This document shows, one piece after another, positions 57,967 to 64,000 of a DNA stretch of 64,000 nt (its first letter is position 1; each line of letters opens with the position of its first letter). Source of the DNA: Davidsoniella eucalypti. Lineage: Eukaryota > Ascomycota > Sordariomycetes > Microascales > Ceratocystidaceae. The position numbers were made by a program, and so were the translations under genes. Under the pieces are notes generated by a model. That model saw only the letters and a list, made by a program, of their open reading frames with translations, was not told the origin of the DNA and searched no databases. The DNA lies in the NCBI GenBank assembly GCA_004009845.1, contig RMBW01000040.1, positions 124,001 through 188,000 of the forward strand, written 5' to 3'.

Positions 57967-59823
57967 CTAACCCCGCGGTGCTTTCCGTCTGCGCGTATTC
58001 GTTGCCGGAGACGCTTGACCAGCAGCAGCTGCCAAGCCACCGCCATCGCTTCTGTGTCTGATAGGCACAGCAGCGCGCAACTTCCCACCTTTGCCCTTTG
58101 TGGGAGCCCTCGCCTCTTCCTCCTTGCGTTGTTTCTCGAGTTTCTCCTCTGCGACGGCCCGAGTAGCCTTGAACTTGACCTTTGCGGAGGGGTTGATGGC
58201 AAAGAATTCCCTGCTCGATTCGTCGATGGCGAATTCCTCGTCGTTGAAGAGACGTTGGAAACGATCGTCTTCGAGAATCTTGGTGGCCTTTCTGTTTTCG
58301 TGTGACACGGCTTTCTCGGCCAGTCTTTTGTTGACTTTGACGCTTGCCAGAGCCTTTTTGTGGCCGCGGATCCGGCTTTCCCGGTCCTTGTCGATCTTGG
58401 CCCGGATTAGCTTGGTGCGCTGGTCTTCCCATAGCGTGGGCTGCGTGATTAGGCGAGCTTCGTCGTAGAGTCTCTGGGCCACGAAGAAACCGTGCATGTA
58501 AGGACGCAACAAGCCCGTCTTGCCGACTAGATGGGCCATCTGTAGTGTGCGTAGCTCCTCAATGGTTACAAACTTGTAGTTGTCGTAGACTTGGCCGGCG
58601 GGCTGGTTGGAACTTCCGCCGACTACGGCACCGGTACCATCGGCGTAATCTTCGACTAGTGAATCGAGGAAGGTACACCAGCGTGGCGCAGGGCCTAGTG
58701 TGGGTATGAAGAAAATATTTTGGCGTGGGCCTTCATTGGCTGTGAGAAGCATGCCGCTGTCTGGGTACCAAGCGACGTCGTTGATGTCGACGCTTGATGA
58801 GCAGTGTGTCCATGGTGTGCCGTCCTTGCGATCCCAGAGCTTGATGATGGACTTGTCAGCCGACAAGATCTTGCCCTCGGTTGTGCGCACACTAGCCGTG
58901 TTACTCTCTAGGAAGATAAGTTTGTTGATGGCCCAGCCGTTACCCTGATCCTTTTTGAGCAGCGGCTGTGGTGACCGTAGATCATATAGATATACCAGAC
59001 CATTAGTCGTACCCGTAGCTAGGTTGAGACCGCTACGGTCGAATTCTAGACAGCTAATGCCGGCCTTTTCGTAAGCGTTGTATGAGCTGCTCTTGGGCAG
59101 CGGCAGAACTGCCGCACGTGTGCGTGATCGTGGATCCCAGAACTCCGTGGTTCCTAGACTAGTACCGAACGCCCATAGACCGTGTGAACGCTCAGCAATA
59201 GCTGCAGCATCAATACTGCCAGCGTCAATGGCGCCCTGCAGACCAACTGGGTCAACAGAGGTGGTGCTGTGTCCACCAATATCGAGTTCCAGAGACTTCA
59301 TGAACCGTCCTTGGTCGAGATTAAGACGGAAAACTTCACCGTTGCCGTCGGCATTGGGGCCTACACTGGTGATGAGAGCTTCGGTCGACTGCGAATCGTA
59401 CTTGAGATCACGGCCGTATCGCGGGATGCGTGTGGTATAGTGTATGTTTCCGGCGGTATGGAAGTTGAGTGCGCGGTCGACCTGTAGATGCAAACTCTTG
59501 CGGGCATCGGGAGATAGCAGGACAAAGCGACGGTTTGTGGCATCGGTGTGACGTTCGTAGGATAGCGAAAGATGTTGTAGGTAGTGTGTGTGAATCTGCG
59601 GCTTGTAGGTTCCCGTGCTCATCATCCACTCACCATCGTCACTGATCTGCACGCATTGACTAGCCTCTTCGAAGCTGAAATCTTGTAGTAGCTCAATACC
59701 CTCTTCGCTCTCTTGGCGTAACTGTCTCTTGCGCTTACGCGACAGCCAGTCGGGAAGTGGCCGGGCGGTGTCCTCGCCCGAGATGGTGTAGACGGGGACG
59801 TCAGAGTCTGTGGTCAACTTCAT
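57967..59823 (-). CDS. ENP2: Ribosome biogenesis protein ENP2 (NOL10 family)
   Basis: An intronless minus-strand ORF of 618 residues. It starts MKLTTDSDVPVYTISGED and contains PDWLSRKRKRQLR, a WD40 propeller region (about 50-390; repeats such as CLEFDRSGLNLATGTTNGLV and IIKLWDRKDGTPW), then the NUC153 motif DDRFQRLFNDEEFAIDE at about 515-535 and a basic C-terminal tail. Enp2/NOL10 is a nucleolar component of the small-subunit processome needed for 18S rRNA maturation. The length is slightly shorter than the yeast protein because the C-terminal tail is short. Confidence 0.94.
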   Translation of the reverse strand: MKLTTDSDVPVYTISGEDTARPLPDWLSRKRKRQLRQESEEGIELLQDFSFEEASQCVQISDDGEWMMSTGTYKPQIHTHYLQHLSLSYERHTDATNRRFVLLSPDARKSLHLQVDRALNFHTAGNIHYTTRIPRYGRDLKYDSQSTEALITSVGPNADGNGEVFRLNLDQGRFMKSLELDIGGHSTTSVDPVGLQGAIDAGSIDAAAIAERSHGLWAFGTSLGTTEFWDPRSRTRAAVLPLPKSSSYNAYEKAGISCLEFDRSGLNLATGTTNGLVYLYDLRSPQPLLKKDQGNGWAINKLIFLESNTASVRTTEGKILSADKSIIKLWDRKDGTPWTHCSSSVDINDVAWYPDSGMLLTANEGPRQNIFFIPTLGPAPRWCTFLDSLVEDYADGTGAVVGGSSNQPAGQVYDNYKFVTIEELRTLQMAHLVGKTGLLRPYMHGFFVAQRLYDEARLITQPTLWEDQRTKLIRAKIDKDRESRIRGHKKALASVKVNKRLAEKAVSHENRKATKILEDDRFQRLFNDEEFAIDESSREFFAINPSAKVKFKATRAVAEEKLEKQRKEEEARAPTKGKGGKLRAAVPIRHRSDGGGLAAAAGQASPATNTRRRKAPRG

Positions 59824-60220
59824 AGTGGCAGCCGAGACAGAACTCGTGATATTTAGGAGGAATTAAAGGCAATGAAATATAAACCACAAAGAAATCTATA
59901 AAGAAGATAAAAAGGAAAAAAAAAAGTTTCCTCTGTAGCTTTCAAAGCTTGAAGTTGTCGCGGAAATGCTCGCGGGGCGAAATTTCAGGCTGACCAACAA
60001 TTTTTTTTTCATTGACAGGCTTATCGCTTATCTCGGTGAGTAGACCAATCTGCCGCCTATTTGCGTGTTCACCGGGTTCACCGCCTTCCGCACTAGGCGC
60101 ATACGACGTCAAGCTAAGCTTTCTCATGCAAAAGGTAGATAATCACATGTCGAATAACAAGAATATTAAGTGTGTAATATGGTATCTTTTGTGTCGTTGA
60201 ATCATCGCTATTAAGTACAT
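59824..60220. other. Intergenic region BET5-ENP2
   Basis: 397 bp between two minus-strand genes: the ENP2 upstream region and BET5 3' flank. No further feature seen. Confidence 0.6.
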
Positions 60221-60808
60221 TTACATCAAGGTCCTGATAAATTGGTCCAATCCCATTTCAAACAGCTCGTTCTTTACACCTGCGCCGCCCTTATGCTCGA
60301 CTGGCGCAAGTGGGTTTTTGACAACTATGTCTTGTCAGCATTGTCCATGGGTTCTAAGATCGTGAGAGTGTGGGCAGGACGACTTACCGTATTCCACCCA
60401 AAGGTTTATATATATTTGGTGTAGCACATTGCGCATGCTGGGCATCGCTGTATCTGTGAGCATAACGAAGCGTAGGTTTGCCGGCGTCTCGTAGTAATGA
60501 AGCTTGTACTCTCCGGTCCGATAGGCTACAAAGGCATCATCTTCGCCTCCTAGCTTCCGGACCATATTACGTAGTGAGAAGATAGTTCCGAATATCAGTT
60601 TGGCATCGTCAGCAGTCGAGCGTTTCACGGGTAGTGGCGGCGGCGAAGAAGGGTTCAGGGGATCGGGCGCTGCCCATGCTCTATCGTAAACGCATTCCGC
60701 TACGCAGGAGCGGGTTAGCCAATGGTTTGTCAAGGCTGGTTAGTCTACCAGGCAAACATGATGCAACATACTATGGCGATCAAAGATGTAGAACGCGTAG
60801 ATGACCAT
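60221..60808 (-). CDS. BET5: TRAPP complex subunit Bet5 (TRAPPC1)
   Basis: Three minus-strand exons, 60808-60772, 60699-60388 and 60324-60221 (introns 72 and 63 nt), give 150 residues, the normal length. The short first exon encodes MVIYAFYIFDRH, the conserved longin-type beta strand of the family. Exon 2 has KLIFGTIFSLRNMVRKLGG, EYKLHYYETPANLRFVMLTD and LHQIYINLWVEY, and exon 3 VVKNPLAPVE. Bet5 is a core subunit of the TRAPP tethering complex, acting as guanine-nucleotide exchange factor for Ypt1/Rab1 in ER-to-Golgi traffic. Each splice join restores a family motif. Confidence 0.93.
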
Positions 60809-62211
60809 TATTGCGGGTGGTTATCACGGAAAATGTGCCCAGACAACAGAGAAAACGCAGCGACTACAATTGATGAAACAAAATAGGCTAATTTTCAAGC
60901 AGGTTATCGGTTCATTGCCTGCCGCAACTTTAGAGGCGCTTCGGTACAGCTTGAACAGGCTAGGTAAAAGCGGTCTAGAATATCAGGTAAAAAGATCAAT
61001 CATGTGTGTAAAGCAAAAATGATTACGACGACTAAGAATCAGGGTTCAACAAGTGTCGCGTGCGCGGCGGCAAAAAAGAAATCTCGCGATGGTAGTTAGC
61101 TTTGCGCTCAAGCAATATTGAATTTTGATATACAAATAGATAGCACTATCAAGATCCAAAAGCCGAGCGAGGGATAGGCATATCAAGTTAGCGAGGTTAT
61201 GCGACTGGACGAGCTTACTTGCTGAAGCAACTGGCTGGCGAGACATTGTATTGTTGCTGTTTCGGACAGCCCGGTCTGGCTAGGAGGCAACCCTAAATGC
61301 GGGGAGAATAAGACAGCCTAACAGAGTATTTGTGTCTTATTGTTGGAGTTTTCAATGCTTGTTACAATTACAATATTCAACATTCAGTTGCCCTTTGCAG
61401 GGTTTGAAACAAGCAGAGCAGCAAACGGGCAAAAAGACAGCGCTAATTTGCTGATGTGGGAGCTATGAAGCAGACGTAATTTACATCAGCATGATTTTAG
61501 CAGTCGTAGAGCTCTTTAGGATATGTTTCCGAGCTGCGCGCATGAATGAGCGACAGGCTGAAGCTTTGAAGCTTATTTCCAGGTCTTTCTAGGACCAGCA
61601 AACATTGAGGAAGCCAAGCCGGATGTATATAGATGGCTGGCCGATCCAGGAAACTACTCGCTTGGTAGACCATTAGGGACTTGTACCTGCCCTATTACGT
61701 TTTGGATCCCGACATCGTTGGTTATGCAGTTGCGATATTTCTGCCTGAACTCTGGAATATTTATATTTATATATATATAGTTATATATACTTTCTTATTT
61801 TGTTTTGCATACGATCGTTTTCTCCATTCCGGATCTCCTGGATTGGATTTTCCCTCCTTCAATCTGCCCGGCCACAATTCAGGCTACTTGATAGGCTATA
61901 TTGCTATATTAATAGCTGGTAAAAGCCTGTTGTGATGGTTTGCCTCAAGTTCTGATTTATCAATTTCCAATAATCCGCAATACGACGGACGGAAGCAAAA
62001 ATCCAGCACAACAAACCGTTCGTCGAACTTGTCAGCAAAACTTCATCAGCCAAACAAACCCTCTAAATCTCTTAAAACGCTCATCGTCGGCCATCGGCGA
62101 GTTTCTATATCTATCTTTTTTTTTCATCTTTCATTGCTACATATCCATCAGGCACCGACCTTATTGATCCAACTCTATCCGTTACCATATCTAATCTCAC
62201 CACCTCTAACT
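60809..62211. other. Divergent intergenic region BET5/protein kinase
   Basis: 1.4 kb shared by two divergent starts. It has an AACCCTAA motif at 61289-61296, an AT-rich patch near 61755-61800 and a CT-rich leader before the kinase. No gene seen. Confidence 0.6.
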
Positions 62212-64000
62212 ATGAGCGATCCCCCGGCCGTACTGAGTCTACAGACTCCGGGGTCCAACTATGACGAGCCACTGCCTATCGTCCAGTCGCCGGCTATGAT
62301 GCTGTTGCCCGCCTTCACTCCGCAGCCGCTTGTGATGCGCTCGGAGACGGAGCCCACCCATCGGACTCCAGGTGCCCCGGAGCCACTGTAAGTGCTTGAC
62401 TCAGCTCAACCCTAGACAGCTCTACCTGCGGCTCGGACCGTCGTATCGCAGCCAAACGATCGACTAACTGTTACTGTGTTTGCGCTAGGTTCCACAGCCA
62501 CAAACGTACATTGAGCGAGTTCTCAATGCTGTCACCGGATTCCCGTACGCCCAGTGGCTTCCACAGTCCCTTGCGTCACCATAGAAGAACACCGTCGATG
62601 CGGACTATCGTCAAAGTAAGCACCAGTAATCTCTATAACCAACACGTTATTTATTCTTACAATTCTATTACACAGGAAACCCTAAATGCGCGCTCAGAGT
62701 ACAGCAACCGTTCTCAGCGCATCAATCAGTATCGCCTTGGGAAAGAAATCGGCCATGGTGCCTATGGTGCAGTATTCACAGGCATAGATTCTGCTGGCGT
62801 CGAATATGTAAGCTTTCCATCCACCATATTGACCGTCAATGTATCGTGCTAACAATATATTAATAGGCTGTCAAGGAGTTCTCCAAGTCTCGCTTAAGGC
62901 GTCGTGTGCAATCGCAGCTTCTTCGTGCTCGTGGTCCAGGACGCTTCCCTCCAGGCCCTGGAGATCGTCGACGGCCACCACCTAGTCCCCGGGTCTCGAT
63001 TGCTGGCCTAGCGGACTTTGATAGTATATGCAGCAGTGATTCGTTATTTCTAATCAGAGAAGAGCTTGCCATCATGAAAAAGCTTCATCACGAGAATCTT
63101 GTCAAGCTTGTCGAGGTTCTCGACGACCCAGATCAGGACTCTCTATACATGGTCTTAGAGATGTGTAAGGATGGCGTTGTTCAAAAATTTGACGACGAAA
63201 AGACTTCGGCTCCATTAGAAGAGGAAAAAGCTAGATGCTACTTCCGTGATCTGATTCTAGGCATCGAGTATCTTCATTCTCAGGGTATCATTCACCGCGA
63301 TATCAAGCCTGACAACTTATTACTTTCCCGTGATGAAGCAGGCGAGGATGTCCTCAAGATCTCCGACTTTGGTGTATCAGAAATATTCAACAGTCTCGGA
63401 GACAATGACATGAAAGTGTCCAAGGACGCCGGATCGCCCGCCTTCATGGCCCCGGAACTATGCCGCCGGAAACATGGTGATGTTGCTGGCAAGGCAGTCG
63501 ATATCTGGGCCATGGGCGTGACTTTATATTGTTTCCGTTATGGCAAGATCCCGTTCAACGAAGGCGAAAACGTCATCGAAATGTTCAACAACATTTGCAC
63601 ACAGGAGCTACAGTTGCCTGAGGATGAAGATCCCGTGTTTGCTGACTTGATAAGAAAAATTCTTGACAAGGACCCAGCTACGCGCATCAAAATGCCAGAG
63701 TTAAGAGTATGTTTTCACTCCATCTTGCTATAGTTTCCCGTAGGTATTCTACTAACACAGGTTCTTCCTAGGAACACCCATGGGTCACCTTATGTGGTGA
63801 AGACCCTCTCCTCCCAGAGGAAGAGAACTGCACGGAGCTCATTGCGCCGCCAAACGAGCTAGAACTGAGCCAAGCGCTTACTCGCAGAACTACCAATATA
63901 TTCACAGTTGTAAGCTACTCCCATCTAGACAACTATACATTCTCTTTTTCGAATATCGGATCTAACTAGACGCCGCTCTCGTATCTACAGATGAAAGTTC
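62212..64000 (+). CDS. CaMKK/Ssp1-type Ser/Thr protein kinase (3' truncated by window)
   Basis: Six exons are visible: 62212..62387, 62489..62615, 62676..62807, 62867..63706, 63772..63909 and 63991 onward, with introns of 101, 60, 59, 65 and 81 nt. A Ser/Pro-rich N-terminus precedes the kinase: glycine loop GHGAYGAV (about 127), catalytic Lys148 in AVKEF, HRDIKPDN (Asp290), DFG (312), and APE at about 340 after an activation loop with SKDAGSPAFM. Between the Lys and the C-helix is an Arg/Pro-rich insert (about 152-190) like the RP insert of calcium/calmodulin-dependent kinase kinases; VKLVEVLDDPDQDSLYMVLE also fits CaMKK. Fungal relatives (Ssp1, CmkC) activate AMPK/Snf1 and CaM kinases in glucose and stress responses. 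Elm1/Sak1/Tos3 are yeast relatives. Confidence 0.88.

Overview
This window is nuclear DNA from a filamentous ascomycete (Pezizomycotina). The evidence is many short spliceosomal introns, mostly 55-100 nt with GTAAGT-like donors, CTAAC branch sites and AG acceptors. There are single-copy eukaryotic housekeeping genes, an Atg101 gene (present in filamentous fungi and fission yeast, absent from budding yeast), and pyrimidine-rich gene leaders. No bacterial, viral, CRISPR or rRNA/tRNA signal was found. All genes were called by reading frames, splice joins and recognised motifs. No database was consulted.

Layout from left to right: (1) 1-673, the 3' end of a gene that looks like the C-terminus of an SNF5-type chromatin remodelling subunit. 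(2) 2008-6621 (-), cohesin regulator PDS5. (3) 8830-14788, mRNA capping guanylyltransferase CEG1 interspersed with three unrecognised proteins: a Ser/Thr-rich membrane or wall protein, a single-pass membrane protein, and a basic protein with two zinc-binding-like Cys motifs. (4) 15954-22616 (+), sorting nexin SNX41/ATG20 and Paf1-complex subunit CTR9. (5) 23129-24232 (-), NADH-cytochrome b5 reductase CBR1, divergent from PAN1 (26186-30762, +). (6) 31378-35102 (+), a PaiB-type FMN-binding protein and an aldehyde dehydrogenase. (7) 35103-46988, almost 12 kb with no convincing gene, ending in a long pyrimidine-rich leader before an intronless forkhead transcription factor (46989-49442), which is followed by another 3 kb without genes. 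(8) 52393-60808: ATG101 (-) divergent from PEX3 (+), PEX3 convergent with ENP2 (-), then BET5 (-). (9) 62212-end (+), the N-terminal and catalytic part of a CaMKK/Ssp1-type protein kinase, cut by the window edge.

Most genes serve conserved cell functions: chromatin and transcription (SNF5-like, CTR9, forkhead), cohesion (PDS5), capping (CEG1), ribosome biogenesis (ENP2), and membrane traffic, autophagy and peroxisomes (SNX41, PAN1, BET5, ATG101, PEX3). They are not arranged as a pathway cluster. The parts least explained by known biology are the three orphan genes around CEG1, the 12 kb desert plus long leader of the forkhead gene, and some small structured non-coding elements inside that desert. 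I did not find clear evidence for a wholly new molecular system.
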